Part shown: in pieces, positions 12,201-23,221 of the stretch
Layout: every line of letters begins with the position of its first letter
Numbering within the stretch: the stretch's first letter is position 1
Source of the DNA: Craterostigma plantagineum
Taxonomy: Eukaryota > Streptophyta > Magnoliopsida > Lamiales > Linderniaceae
Direction: 5' to 3'
Assembly (NCBI GenBank): GCA_027422505.1
Contig: JAPQWV010000414.1
Coordinates: forward strand, 372,001 to 436,000
Length of the DNA stretch: 64,000 nucleotides
Program-made: the position numbers and the translations under genes
Notes under the pieces: generated by a model
What the model was told of the DNA's origin: nothing
Database searches by the model: none
The model's input: the letters and a program-made list of their open reading frames with translations, nothing else

Positions 12201-13608
12201 GATTAAAGTGGAATTCAGGCACTAATAAAACTTCAGTCAATGTAATGTATTGGTTTAGGAAAACAGTCCATGCCCTATTGACTTTGATTACTGACTTATC
12301 AGGTAAGATGACTCTTGATTCTTCTACCATATGCAAGTCATGTAACAAGTTATAATTCCCACAAACATGCCTAGTTGCTCCAGAATCAACAAACCAGAAG
12401 TTAGATTGCATATACCTAGGGTCCTTGAATGACAAACAGATACCTGGTCCCAGCCTACCATGCTGTGGGAGATCTGCACCTTCTTGTGGCATGCTTGCCA
12501 CAGACTGGTTGATCCACATTTGGAGAGTTTGTAACTGCTGTGGTGTCATTTGCATCTGAACAGTGCTGTCTGCTGTACCTCCCAGGCTTGAATTTCCTTG
12601 GTTGACAGATTGTCCTAGCTTATTGGATTGGTCTACCGAGAAATGGTTGGTCCTTGCTCCTTTGTATTTCTGGTTTGGCTTGAAACCTGGTGGAAATCCA
12701 TGAAGCTGGTAGCACGACTCCATGGTGTGACCCTTCTTGTTACAGTGGGTGCAAAAAGGCCTCGAGCCATCCCTTTTCTGAGTATGGTACCCCTTCTTGG
12801 TCTGTACTGTGTCTCCTCTCACTGTCATCATGGCCATATTATCATTAAGCTCCTCATTGCTCTTACCATAACCACTGAGCATCGTCCTTTGTCTTTCCTC
12901 TTGCACCAGTAAAGAAAATACTTTGTTGATTCCAGGCAAAGGCTCCATCAGCAAAATTTGCCCCCTCGTCTGTGCATAGGTATCATTTAGACCCATTAGG
13001 AAGGTCAAAACATACTCCTCATCATGGTAGGTCTTGATCTCAGCTATTCCTGGGCAATTACATAGAATCCTTGGCTTGTAGGTGCCCAACTCATCCCATA
13101 AGGTCTTCAATTTGGTATAATAGGCAGCAATGCTAGCAGATCCTTGGGCAAGATTGATCAAGTCCTTTCTCAGCTGGTAAATCCTCGGCCTATTACTCTG
13201 CCCGAACCTTTCTTCAAGATCCAGCCATACTTCCCTCGCACTAGAATTGTAAAGGATACTAGCCGATATATCTTTGGTGACAGAATTGATTATCCATGAA
13301 ATTACCACATTATTATTCCTCCTCCATATCGCCTGTTGATTCTTGGTCGCTTCAAGATCCTGCGGGTTAGCAATTGGAGGGGCAAGATCGCCATTAATGA
13401 AGCCATCCTTGTTCCTTCCGATCAAGGCGATCATCATCGCTCGACTCCACGTTGAGTAGTTGTCCCCATTAAGAGGCTCGTGGACCAGCAACTGCCCTGA
13501 GTTGTCATTGGTTCCCAAGAAGTAGGGATCGTTTGTTCCCAGACTAGTGGTGATCGGCTGATTAGGTGGAATTGGCGGCTGATTGGTTGACTGATTAGCC
13601 TCAGACAT
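9208..13608 (-). pseudogene. gag-pol: copia gag-pol with two single-base frameshifts
   Basis: I chose the start at 13608 (MSEANQ), after the primer binding site. Frame 1 (to 11224) holds Gag (Retrotran_gag_3-type; PLNGDNYSTWSRAM), a CCHC knuckle CTHCNKKGHTMESC, a protease FVDSGATRHVC, GAG-pre-integrase WHSRLGHPS, and an integrase with VDDHTRFTW and TPQQNSVVERKHQ. Frame 2 (11264-10131) holds the integrase C-terminus (FLGYPHGMKGY) and reverse transcriptase ([32 protein letters not shown]). Frame 3 (10164-9208) holds the RT end and RNase H (SSTEAEYRAL, HERSKHIEID, ADVFTKPL). The breaks fall at a T6 run (about 11260) and a G5 run (about 10172 on the minus strand). Apart from these two homopolymer indels all domains are complete. 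It might be a recent pseudogene or carry sequencing errors. Confidence 0.85.
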
Positions 13609-13671
13609 AGCGCAGAAATTCAATCAACAGATGTAGACACAAATCTGGAAATTCGCAGCTCGAAATCAGTT

Positions 13672-13682
13672 CTCTGATACCA
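13672..13682 (-). other. Primer binding site (tRNA-iMet)
   Basis: TGGTATCAGAG on the minus strand, immediately downstream of the 5' LTR. Confidence 0.9.
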
Positions 13683-14305
13683 TAATAAATCGCAATCGAA
13701 ATCGAAGTTGTTTGTGTGTGTGCGATGTGTTCTTGTCAACAGCGATGTAACGTGGTTCGGATTGAATATCCTACGTCCACGGAAATACGAATTCACTTCT
13801 GTTCTTGATCGAGATTGCAACTCACACGCATACCCACTGTTCTACTAAATGTTACAGAGATGATTACGCGAAGAAGAAGGAGTAACAGTGTAAAATGCAG
13901 TTAAAACCAACTTATATACAGTGACGGATGAAAACGCCAGCTAAGTGTCACGGCTGTGACTATATTTGCACGAAGCCGTGACACGCGACAGAATCAAGCA
14001 TTCCAAGTACTGCCTATCGTCACGGCCGTGACGAGATGTACACGTGGCCGTGACAACCGACAGAATCGAGCCTTATGCACCTTGGCTCATTGTCACGGCC
14101 GTGACAAGATGTACACGAAGCCGTGACCAATAGCAGAAACGACCCCTCGTGTCTCAGCTCGACGTCACGCCCGTGAACAGGTGCAAGTGAAGCCGTGACG
14201 CACGACAGCAATCTACTTGAACTGAGCTGTTGATCAAAGACAAACTTAAAACTAACTTAGATATTAGAACGACTATATTTCAACATTCACGACTATATTT
14301 CAACA
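13683..14305 (-). repeat. 5' LTR of young copia element (623 bp)
   Basis: This LTR is near-identical to 8567-9233, lacking one 44-bp unit. Its inner end ATTTATTA abuts the primer binding site TGGTATCAGAG (13682-13672) with no spacer. Confidence 0.93.
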
Positions 14306-14824
14306 AATACGCCCAATCAAAGTAATTATAATAGAGATAAACGTACAAAAAATACGTTTATCAGCTTATTTGTATTAGTTCGAAATTAGGATCTTCCAAA
14401 ATCATTGTTAAATTGAAATCGTGATGTCTTGGTTGTGGTTCCTTCCAGAGGATAATAAGATTTCAGAGGAGGGCCTTGCAAGCGTCTGTATTGCTAGCGT
14501 GATTTTAAGCAAGGAGACGATAATTTTTTATGTTTATGTCTGTTATCGATCGTTTTGGATTGAATGTGTTTTGTAAATATATTGATTTAATGAACGCAAT
14601 TATATTTTGGCAATTTTTGTTATAATATTTAATTTCTATGACAGGAAAAAAAATTTATACTCGAATACGAATATTCGATCGAATATATTCGAATAGCACA
14701 TTCGAATCGAATTCGAATCGGGAAAAAATCCAAACATTAAACGAATACGAATAAGAAAATTCGACAAATTAATCGAATACAAATACAATATCACGCTATG
14801 TGATTCGATTCGTTTACAACCCTA

Positions 14825-14910
14825 ATTACAAGTGAGGACTTTTATTCATTAAGTGATCAAATGATGATAAGTCTCCAACATGACCTTCCTTTGCCACTAA
14901 GAATTCATCT
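14825..14910. other. Short spacer with no feature
   Basis: This sequence lies between the hAT-like element and the next MITE. Nothing coding or repetitive was recognised. Confidence 0.4.
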
Positions 14911-14919
14911 TATTCATAT

Positions 14920-15559
14920 GGGTAAAATGCATATAACCCTCTCGTGGTTTTTCCGAAATGAACATAAACCCTCGTGTTTTTTTTTATTGTACGGTACTCC
15001 CTCATGGTTTAAATAATGTTGCACCGTACCCCTGGACATCAGTTTTTGCCCGAAATTGAATTGCGCGCGCTCTTATTGCAGGTTGGGTTAAGCTTGGACC
15101 ATATTATGTACTGTTAAATGACCTGAACAACCTCACCTATTCACCTTCTTTTCAAATGATAACCCCTAATCCTTTCTAGACTAAGAACTGCTGTCCGGGG
15201 GTTATCATTTGAAAAGAAGGTGAATCTTCTGGTCATTTAACAGTAAATAATATGGTCATTTGGGCGCGTGTAAGAGCGCGTGTAATCCAATTTCGGGCAA
15301 AAACCGCTGCCCGGGGGTTATCATTTGAAAAGAAGGTGTGGAGTTATTCTAATCATTTAACAGTAAATAATATGGACCAAGCTTAACCCAACCTGCAATA
15401 AGAGCGCGTGTAATCCAATTTCGGGCAAAAACTGCTGCCCGGCACGGGGGTACGGTGCAACATTACTTATAAACCACGAGGGAGTACCGTACAATAAAAA
15501 AAGCACGAGGATTTATGTGCATTTCGGCGAAACCACGAGTGGGTATGTGCATTTTAGCC
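14920..15559. mobile_element. Mutator-type MITE with long TIRs
   Basis: The left end GGGTAAAATGCATATA and the right end (reverse complement GGCTAAAATGCACATA) form terminal inverted repeats of about 115 bp. The flanking 9-mers TATTCATAT (14911-14919) and TATTCTTAT (15560-15568) agree at 8 of 9 positions, which fits a Mutator-like TSD. Inside are repeated modules: the GGGGGTTATCATTTGAAAAG block occurs at about 15196 and 15314, and inverted at about 15150. Another module carries CAGTAAATAATATGG. There is no coding frame. Confidence 0.75.
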
Positions 15560-15568
15560 TATTCTTAT

Positions 15569-16500
15569 CTCAATTTATTGGGCCATTTAGAATTAAACTT
15601 TCGGCCTTCTTAGTAATTTAGGCCCATTTCTATTAACTTAGCCTCTTTTCACATTTTTGGGCTCTATTTCTTATCTGGGCTTCCTAATCTTTTCGGCCCA
15701 TAATATTTTATAGCTTTCGGACCCAATTACTATTTTTGGCTCAATTCCGAAAAATCCGCTTTGTTGGAAAACCGACTTCATTAATTTTCGAATAATTTAA
15801 GTACTAATCCCGTATTAACTTTACGGACAACTAACCCTTTTTCGTGACTTCGAAAACTCGGGATTACAACTCGACTAACGCCTCGACTCTAGGCTCGACA
15901 CAACAACATTACGCTCTCGTATTTTTCCTCTCAAGCTATAACTCATTTCGTCCTCTTCTCTCTTATGCTCCAAGTCATGTCCTTGATCACATATTTGTAG
16001 TTGTAGCCATGAGAAAGCTCCTTCCTTAAGCAATGATGTGGCGTCATGCATGGGAGGTTTAAGACTCCTCATTTACATTCATAGTGATTACTTAAGGATG
16101 TCAGGTGAAATGCTTTGCTTAGGTTGATTATTAACTCGTTGAACTTAGCATATTTTAGTTGGATATGAAACGATACATATAAAGCCACGTAATTTAGTCC
16201 CACTAAAAGTTAAAATCTAAGATGTTCCCAGTTCATTTCAGAGTCCAAAAGTTGAAACTACGATTCACAAGGTCTCACTCTCGTAGGCGACACTCGTTAA
16301 TGAGTACCAAAATGGCAATTCGCTCATAGCTTATAATATTTTCCCTTTCAAAAATTTCTCTAATGCAATGGCAGTAGGTCAAAATCATATATTTGATTAT
16401 TAATGTATTCCCAAACACAAACCGTTAAAAGAAAAAAATACATCTCTCGAAAATAAATGCTTGGAAAAAGGGTATAAAGCTTATGTCGTCGTGTCACTTC
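15569..16500. other. Intergenic; no gene seen
   Basis: The sequence is AT-rich with dispersed GGCCCA-type words near 15590-15760. No reading frame with recognisable homology was found. The part after about 16300 is probably the upstream region of the dehydrin gene. Confidence 0.4.
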
Positions 16501-16520
16501 ACTGATGCATGGAGTTACAT

Positions 16521-16527
16521 ACGTGTC
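16521..16527 (+). promoter_or_regulatory. ABRE in dehydrin promoter
   Basis: ACGTGTC is a canonical ABA-responsive element core, 157 bp upstream of the dehydrin ATG. It lies close to a second copy at 16551. Confidence 0.6.
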
Positions 16528-16550
16528 AACCAAAAAAGACATGCAAATCC

Positions 16551-16559
16551 CACGTGTGC
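16551..16559 (+). promoter_or_regulatory. G-box/ABRE in dehydrin promoter
   Basis: CACGTGTGC is a strong ABRE-type element 127 bp upstream of the ATG. Paired ABREs are typical of ABA- and drought-induced dehydrin promoters. Confidence 0.65.
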
Positions 16560-16601
16560 ACACCTCGCAAACATGCAGAAGGAATTAAAAACACATCTCC
16601 T

Positions 16602-16609
16602 CTTTATAA
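16602..16609 (+). promoter_or_regulatory. TATA box of dehydrin gene
   Basis: CTTTATAA lies about 70 bp upstream of the ATG and just downstream of the two ABREs. This would give a short 5' leader. Confidence 0.55.
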
Positions 16610-16677
16610 TTTCAACGAAGGAACAGTTGTCAACCAAATATCAAATCACAGCGACAAGAAAATTTCGATTGAAAAAA

Positions 16678-17257
16678 ATGGCAGATCTCCGTGATGAGCA
16701 CGGAAACCGTATTCAGCTGACCGACGAACACGGAAAGCCGGTCAAGCTCACCGACGAGTTCGGCAATCCCATGCACCTTAGAGGCATCGCCACGACGGCG
16801 GCGACGACCCCTCCGACGACGGCGACGCTGGGCTCTCAGTTCGAGCACGAACAGCCACCGCTACAGCCTCAAGCGCCGCCTCCACAGCCTCCCCCGCCGG
16901 CGCAGGAGCAGCTCCGCCGATCGGGATCAAGCTCCAGCTCCAGCTCATCGGTCATTATTACAACATATTATTACAACATATTACGACTACGGCTCTATTC
17001 ATCTCTGTCTTATTTTAGTACTTCTTCCATTTTTGTAGTCTGAGGACGATGGGCAAGGAGGTAGGAGAAAGAAGAAGGGAATAAAAGAGAAGATAAAGGA
17101 GACGTTCGGCGGCGGAAGCAAGCACAAGGAGGAGACGGCGGCGTCCAAGACGTCTTCCACGGCGGCGACGGCGACCACCGTGCCGCCTGGACAAGTTCAT
17201 GAGAAGAAGGGAATCATGGAGAAGATCAAAGAGAAGCTTCCCGGTCACCACCACTGA
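16678..17257 (+). CDS. YSK-type dehydrin (163 aa, two exons)
   Basis: Exon 1 is 16678-16950, exon 2 is 17039-17257, with an 88-bp phase-0 GT-AG intron. Dehydrins are disordered group 2 LEA proteins that protect membranes and enzymes during desiccation and cold, in cytosol and nucleus. Y-segments are TDEHGKP (15-21) and TDEFGNP (25-31). A Pro/Gln-rich linker follows, then a Ser track ending in SEDD (about 82-95). A diverged K-segment (about 103-115) and a canonical C-terminal one, [15 protein letters not shown] (146-160), close the protein with HHH. The intron splits the Ser track, the conserved position in dehydrin genes. The start is the first ATG that gives the family N-terminus [10 protein letters not shown]. 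Two ABREs and a TATA box lie upstream. The gene appears intact. A copia element begins 131 bp after the stop codon, in the likely 3' UTR. Confidence 0.95.
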
Positions 17258-17387
17258 TAAATAAAATCGATTAAAAGAGAAAACCTTAGAATAGAATCTC
17301 TTCATATGTTTTATCATGCGTGTAGTAGCGTGTTGTTGCTGTGTGCATCAATAGCGTGTGTTTCTAGTGTAATAGTGTGTTTGTTTT

Positions 17388-17955
17388 TGTTGATGTGACC
17401 TTGTGTGGAGAAAGGAAAAAAAATAAAGTGGCTAAAAATTCTCATTGTAGGCGCCGAATAGAAAGAAACAAAGCAACACAAAACTAAGGTCCACTAAAGT
17501 TAGCTTTATAATTCTCACTAAAGTTGCTTTATAATTCTCACGTGGGTTGCTAATTGCACAGTCAAAGGAAGCCGTAGTTAATTCTTGTATGCTCACATGC
17601 ATATGTTCAAACGGGAGATCAAAGTATTCCATCGCCTATAAATAGGCTCATTTAAATAGGCTCATTTGCAGAAGAAGAAAAAAAATCACCACAACACATA
17701 TCTTCATCTTCTCCTCTGGTTATTTTCTGTAGCCTACTCCTATATTGTTGTAGCTGCTTTTGTATCACGTCAGTGTACGTGTCTGTAATCACTCCACATA
17801 ATAAAGAAGTTCTACCCTCCGGCCCGTGTACGTAGGTCATTCTGATCGAACTATGTAAATTTCGTGTCTCTGTCCAAATTTAATTTTCGTCTCTTTTATT
17901 TATTATCGTCATTTTTCGGGCGAATAATAATCGGGGATTTCCGCATATCCTAACA
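17388..17955 (+). repeat. 5' LTR of Tork-like element
   Basis: It runs from TGTTGATGTGACC to CTAACA. It contains a CACGTGGG G-box (about 17539) and a TATAAATAGG TATA element (about 17638), consistent with promoter function. It begins 131 bp past the dehydrin stop codon. Confidence 0.9.
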
Positions 17956-17958
17956 AAT

Positions 17959-17970
17959 TGGTATCAGAGC
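17959..17970 (+). other. Primer binding site (tRNA-iMet)
   Basis: TGGTATCAGAGC, 3 nt after the 5' LTR. Confidence 0.9.
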
Positions 17971-17995
17971 CAACCCGATTTATTTTTTAGCCACC

Positions 17996-18667
17996 ATGAT
18001 GATAACAAAGATGTCAATTGAAAAGTTCGACAGAAATATCAACTTTGCAATGTGGAGTCTCAAGATGGAGGCAATACTCAGTCAAGACGGTTGCGAGGTG
18101 GCGCTTGAAGGCGTAAAGAAGAAACCAACCGAAATGGAGGACGATCTATTTAATAAATTGGACAAGAAAGCCAGATCGGCTATTATCTTAAGTCTCTCTT
18201 ACGAGGTTTTACAAGAAGTTGCCACGGAGACGACGGCCATGGGTATGTGGGATGCGTTAAAAGCGATCTACATGAAGAAGACTAAGGAGAATCGACTTTA
18301 TTTAAAGCAGAAGCTATACAGTATGAAAATGACGGAAGGTACTTCTATTCTCTCACATCTCGATAAATTCGATTCTATCATTATTGATTTGGCGAACGTA
18401 GAAGTCAAAGTGACGGACGAAGATCAGGCCATAATATTGTTGTGTTCCCTTCCCTCGTCTTTAAAGCATTTTCGTGACACTATAATATATGGGAAAGATA
18501 TGATATCATATTCTAGTGTCAAATCTGCGTTGCAATCAAAAGAGCAGATAGACAGGGATATTACGAGAGAAACAAGTGGTAGCCAGGCAGAAGGCCTGTT
18601 TGCACGGGGAAGACCAGAACGTAGAGACGCTGAAAGTAGCAAGGTCGAAATCCAGGTACATAAATAA
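17996..18667 (+). pseudogene. gag: Gag of Tork-like element, frameshifted before its zinc knuckle
   Basis: The 223-codon frame matches the Tnt1-type UBN2 Gag (FDRNINFAMWSLKMEAIL near the N-terminus, then a helical core). It stops at 18667. The nucleocapsid CCHC knuckle CNFCKKKGHIKADC continues in another frame from about 18672 and ends at a stop after NNQ. The break therefore separates capsid from nucleocapsid. Confidence 0.85.
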
Positions 18668-21600
18668 AGTCTGTAATTTTTGCAAGAAAAAGGGTCACAT
18701 CAAAGCTGATTGTTTTAAATTAAAAAATAAGGAGAAAAATAATCAGTAATTTAATAAACCCGCCGAAGCTAGTTTAGCTGCTGATGAGACCGATGGAACT
18801 ATTTTTGTAGCAACTGCAAATATTGTTAGGTCTGCTAATGAGTGGATCTTAGATTCGGGTTGTTCTTACCACATAAGTCGGAGTCGGGATTGTTTTTCCA
18901 CATATGAAAATTTTGATGGTGGATATGTCTTAATGAGAAATGATGCTCCGTGTAAAGTTGTTGGTAAAGGCACAGTTAGGATCAAGATGTTCGACGGAAT
19001 CATCCGAACGCTCACAGAAGTCAGACATGTTCCAGATATGAAGAGAAATCTTGTCTCTTTAGGCACACTTGAATCTCAAGGGTGCAGGTTCTCAGGTGAA
19101 GGTGGAGTTTTGAAAATTGCCAGAGGTGCCCTTGTCGTGATGAAAGCTTGCAGGTCTGGAAATTTATATATTTTGCAGGGAACTACTGTTACAGGTTCTG
19201 CTGCAGTTTCGACATCCCCGGAGGTTGATACCATGAGATTATGACATATGCGACTTGGACACATGGGAGAAAAAGGCTTGACGATTTTAAGCAAGCGGGG
19301 CCTACTTTGCGGTCAGAGTACTGGTAAGATGGACTTTTGCGAACACTGTATTTTTGGGAAGCAGAAAAGAGTCAGCTTCAATTCGCCAGCTGTCCACAGG
19401 ACGAAAGGTACTTTGGACTATATTCATTCTGATGTATGGGGTCCTTCTCGTGTTCCGTCCAAAGGTGGTGCAAGATACATGTTGACTTTCATTGATGATT
19501 TTTCAAGGAAAGTCTGGGTCTATTTTCTTAAACAGAAAAGTGATGTTTTCCTAACATTTAAACAATGGAAAGCTTTGATTGAAAAGCAGACAGGAAAACA
19601 GATCAAGCGGTTGCGGACAGATAATGGCTTAGAATTTTGCGGGAGCGAGTTCAATGAGTTATGCAAAAACGAAGGAATTGCTCGACATCACACTGTTCGA
19701 ATGACGCCTCGGCAAAATGGTGTTGCCGAGCGCATGAACCGGACGCTTTTAGAGAGAGCTCGATGTATGATCTCCAACGCTGGGTTGGCAAATGATTTTT
19801 GGGCTGAAGCTATCGCCGCAGCATGTTATATTGTCAACCGTTCACCGTGTTCACCGATCAATTTCAAGACTCCTGAGGAAGTATGGTCAGGTACTCCTCC
19901 TGATTACTCCAACTTAAGAATATTTGGGTGCCCAACTTATATGCACGTAAACGAGGGAAAGTTAGAGCCTAGAGCTAAAAAGTGTATTTTCCTCGGTTAC
20001 GCTTCAGGGGTGAAAGGTTATAGACTATATAATCCTGATCCCAAGTCACCCAAATTTATAATTAGCAGAGATGTTACATTTGACGAGTCTTCTATGTTAC
20101 ATCCTTCAAAAGAGTCTACTAAGCTTTCTAATCAAGAAAAGGAGGATAGTGTACACATCGAGGTGGAGCTCGAGATCAACAAAGATCCTTCAGATGATCC
20201 TGCTACGAGTTCAACAGATCAGAATGAACCAGAACATGATTCAGATCGTGTTGAAGATGAAAGCGTCGAGCAGGAATATTCTATAGCCAGAGATAGGGAG
20301 AGACGGGAGATTCGACTACCACAGCGGCATGTGAATTTAGTTTCGTACGCTTTACCAGTGGCGCAAGAAACAGGTGGAGGCGGCGAACCTTCTACCTATT
20401 CGGAGGCAATTAGCGATGTTAATTCTGATAAGTGGCTGGTAGCGATGATTGAAGAAATGAAGTCTCTACACAAGAATGGTACATGGATTCTTGTGCCGCC
20501 GCCAAAGAAAAAGAAAATAGTCGGATGTAAGTGGGTTTTCAAAAAGAAAGAAGGTTTATCTGGTTCTGACGATGCAAGGTATAAGGCACGATTAGTCGCG
20601 AAAGGCTATAGTCAGGTACAAGGTGTAGATTTTAATGATGTTTTCTCACTTGTCGTTAGACATAGCTCTATTCGTGTATTACTTGCATTTGTTGCCATGG
20701 AACAGCTTGACGTCAAACGGTGTTCTTACATGGCGATTTAGATGAACAGATTTATACGAAGCAACCTGAAGGCTTCATAGTTGAAGGCAGGGAAGACCAA
20801 GTTTGTCTACTGAAGAAATCCTTATACGGATTAAAACAGTCTCCAAGACAGTGGTATAAACGGTTTGATTCTTTCATGTTGGGTCATGGTTTCTCCAGGA
20901 GCAAGTATGATAGTTGTGTTTACTTCCGGAAGTTAAATGACAGTTCGTTCATTTATCTATTGTTATATGTTGATGACATGCTCATTGCGGCTAAGAATCT
21001 TGCAGAAATTCACCAGTTGAAGGCCTTATTGAATGGTGAATTGGAGATGAAGGATTTGGGAGCAGCTAAGAAGATTCTTGGTATGGAGACTAGACGTGAT
21101 AGAGGAGCTGGTAAGTTACACCTGACCCAGGAGAGTTACCTCATAAAGGTTTTGGAGAGATTTGGCATGAATGATGCCAAACCAGTCAGCACTCCTCTTG
21201 CTAGTCATTTTAGGCTAAGCGCTGCTCAGTCACCATCATCAGATGAGGAAGAAGCGTATATGGCACGAGTTCCTTACTCGAGTGCAGTCGGCATTATTAT
21301 GTATGCAATGGTATGTACACGTCCTGAATTTCACAGGCTGTTAGTGTTGTTAGCAGGTATATGGCTAATCTAGGGAAAGAACACTGGCAAACAGTAAAGT
21401 GGATTCTCAGATACTTGAAGGGTACTCTAAGTACTTGTTTGGAGTTTGGCAGAAACAGTGATACTCTCGTTGGCTTCGTTGATTCAGATTATGCAGGTGA
21501 TCTCGATAAACGACGATCTCTTACTGGTTATGCATTTTGTATTGGAGATTGTGCAGTTAGCTGGAAAGCAACTCTACAGCACATAGTGGCGTTGTCTACT

Positions 21601-21935
21601 ACTGAAGCAGAATACATGGAGATTACTGATGCGATCAAGGAAGCTTTGTGGTTGAAAGGGTTGTTCAGCGAATTAACTCAGAATCAGGGAGTTCTTACTA
21701 TTTTCTGTGATAGTCAAAGTGCGATTCATTTGACTAAGGATCAGATGTATCACGAAAGGACTAAACATATTGATGTTAAGTATCATTTATTCGTGATATT
21801 ATTGCAGATAAGAAGGTGTTTATCAAGAAGATCAACACAAAGGATAATCCTGCGGATTTGTTTACGAAAGCTCTTCCAGTTTCCAAGTTCAATCATTGCT
21901 TGGACTTGATTGGTGTTTTAAGAATGGTGAACTAG
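18668..21935 (+). pseudogene. pol: Pol of Tork-like copia element, multiply broken
   Basis: Fragments in order are the protease (ILDSGCSYHIS near 18850), GAG-pre-integrase ([10 protein letters not shown] near 19253), integrase ([25 protein letters not shown]), an [11 protein letters not shown] motif, reverse transcriptase ([35 protein letters not shown]), RNase H ([22 protein letters not shown]) and a C-terminus ending at 21935. Breaks include an in-frame TGA at about 19242, where the family has Trp, frameshifts near 20735 and 21800, and a small deletion near 21335-21360. Confidence 0.88.
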
Positions 21936-22021
21936 CCCGTATGGGCTGTGGTCGGAGGGAGATAAAGGTGTTCTAAGTTAAGGTGGAGTAATTCTTCGAA
22001 ATCAAGGTCAAGGTGGAGATT

Positions 22022-22549
22022 TGTTGATGTGACCTTGTGTGGAGAAAGGAAGAAAAATAAAGTGGCTAAAAAATTCTCAATGTAGGCGCCGAATAGAAAG
22101 AAAACAAAGCACACAAAACTAAGGTCCACTAAAGTTGCTTTATAATTCTCACGTGGGTTGCTAATTGCACAGTCAAAGGAAGCCGTAGTTAATTCTCTTA
22201 TGCTCACATGCATATGTTCAGACGGGAGATCAAAGTATTCCATCGCATATAAATAGGCTCATTTGCAGAAGAAGAAAAAAAACCACCACAACACAGATCT
22301 TCATCATCTCCTCTGGTTATTTTCTGTAGCCTACTCCTTATATTGTTGTAGCTGCTTTTGTATCACGTAGTGTACGTCTCTGTAATCACTCCACATAATA
22401 AAGAAGTTCTACCCTCCGCCCCGTGGACGTACGTCATTCTGACCGAACCACGTAAATTTCGTGTCTGTCCAAATTTAATTTTCGTCTCTTTTATTTATTA
22501 TCGTCATTTTTCGGGCAAATAATAATCGGGGATTTCCGCATACCTAATA
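22022..22549 (+). repeat. 3' LTR of Tork-like element
   Basis: This is the partner of 17388-17955. It ends CCTAATA directly before the GTTTT duplication. Confidence 0.9.
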
Positions 22550-22554
22550 GTTTT

Positions 22555-23220
22555 ATATAAGTTGGTTTTCTTTTCATTGTATTATCAAACTGCAAGGCAT
22601 GGAAGCAATTATACGACGCACGGTTCTATCTATCAAAGTTAATAGGTTTGAGATCATATCTAGAAGAACAACAACAGATATACGTTTTTTAAATTTATTT
22701 TCTCATATTCAGGTTTGAATAAATATTCGGTATATTATCTGATCGAATTATGTATCGAAATGTAATCCTCCCTCCTTTTCGCTAATTTTATCACTTTTCC
22801 ATTTTGCTAATTTTATCACACTGTTTCATTTGGGTTGTCACAATAATTTTATCACATTCCTTATTTAGTAAAAAACTATCACAAATAATTAATATAATAA
22901 TAATAAATATTCTTAAAGACGTGTTAAAATATACACTTTTTTTTACCTTTTTATTGTACTATATTATTATAATAATGCCACCTTAATTTGCGTGCCCAGC
23001 AACTTATATGATAAAAGTTGCTCGGAGGGCTTACATAATTTGTAAGATACTTACGAAAAATGTACCAACATTTTACGAAAAAATTGTGTTACAAAATTTT
23101 AATTGCGTCAATTACAATACATTAAATTGAAGCAAAAACAAAATATGGTGCGAAGTTCTCTGTTCAGTCTCTGTCCGTCTGAAACCGATCTCTGTAAATC
23201 TTGAAGTATCGAATTTCAGC
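22555..23220. other. Intergenic, AT-rich; possible truncated MITE
   Basis: From 22768 the sequence CTCCCTCCTTTTCGCTAATT followed by repeated TTTTATCAC words resembles one arm of a Stowaway-type MITE. I found no matching opposite arm or TA duplication. The first ~200 bp continue the original dehydrin downstream sequence after the copia insertion. Confidence 0.3.
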
Positions 23221-23221
23221 A

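Larger units (their letters stand above)
8567..14305 (-). mobile_element. Young Ty1/copia LTR retrotransposon (TSD AATAC)
   Basis: Two LTRs (8567-9233 and 13683-14305) flank a minus-strand gag-pol. The 5-bp duplications AATAC (8562-8566 and 14306-14310) are perfect. The primer binding site (13682-13672) directly abuts the 5' LTR, and a G-rich polypurine tract (plus-strand C run from 9234) abuts the 3' LTR. The two LTRs differ mainly by one extra 44-bp tandem unit in the left copy plus at least one base, so the insertion is recent. The element sits inside the unclassified AT-rich insertion, itself inside the hAT-like element. Confidence 0.93.
6461..14824. mobile_element. hAT-like DNA element with nested insertions
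   Basis: The left end TAGGGTTACAAACGAAT (6461) and the right end ATTCGTTTACAACCCTA (14824) are imperfect terminal inverted repeats, 19 of 22 positions. The flanking 8-mers GTTACAAA (6453-6460) and ATTACAAG (14825-14832) share the core TTACAA, 6 of 8, as expected for an old 8-bp hAT target duplication. Subterminal regions are rich in CGAAT/ATTCG repeats on both sides (6480-6640 and 14655-14815). I found no hAT transposase. The interior is mostly later insertions. The hAT assignment rests on TIR style and TSD length, not on a protein. Confidence 0.6.
17388..22549 (+). mobile_element. Decayed Tnt1/Tork-like copia element (TSD GTTTT)
   Basis: LTRs at 17388-17955 and 22022-22549 flank a gag-pol in the same orientation as the dehydrin gene. 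The 5-bp duplications GTTTT (17383-17387 and 22550-22554) are perfect. The primer binding site TGGTATCAGAGC starts at 17959 and the polypurine tract AAGGTGGAGAT ends at 22021. The LTRs differ by several small indels; the left one carries short duplications around 17520 and 17650. The gag-pol has several stops and frameshifts, so this is an older insertion. Confidence 0.93.

Noticed and set aside
16483..16677. Upstream extension of the dehydrin reading frame
   Set aside because: It includes the promoter ABREs and TATA box. The dehydrin N-terminus [10 protein letters not shown] begins at 16678.
22757..22870. Complete Stowaway MITE
   Set aside because: Only one arm-like CTCCCTCC segment is visible. 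I found no inverted partner or TA duplication.
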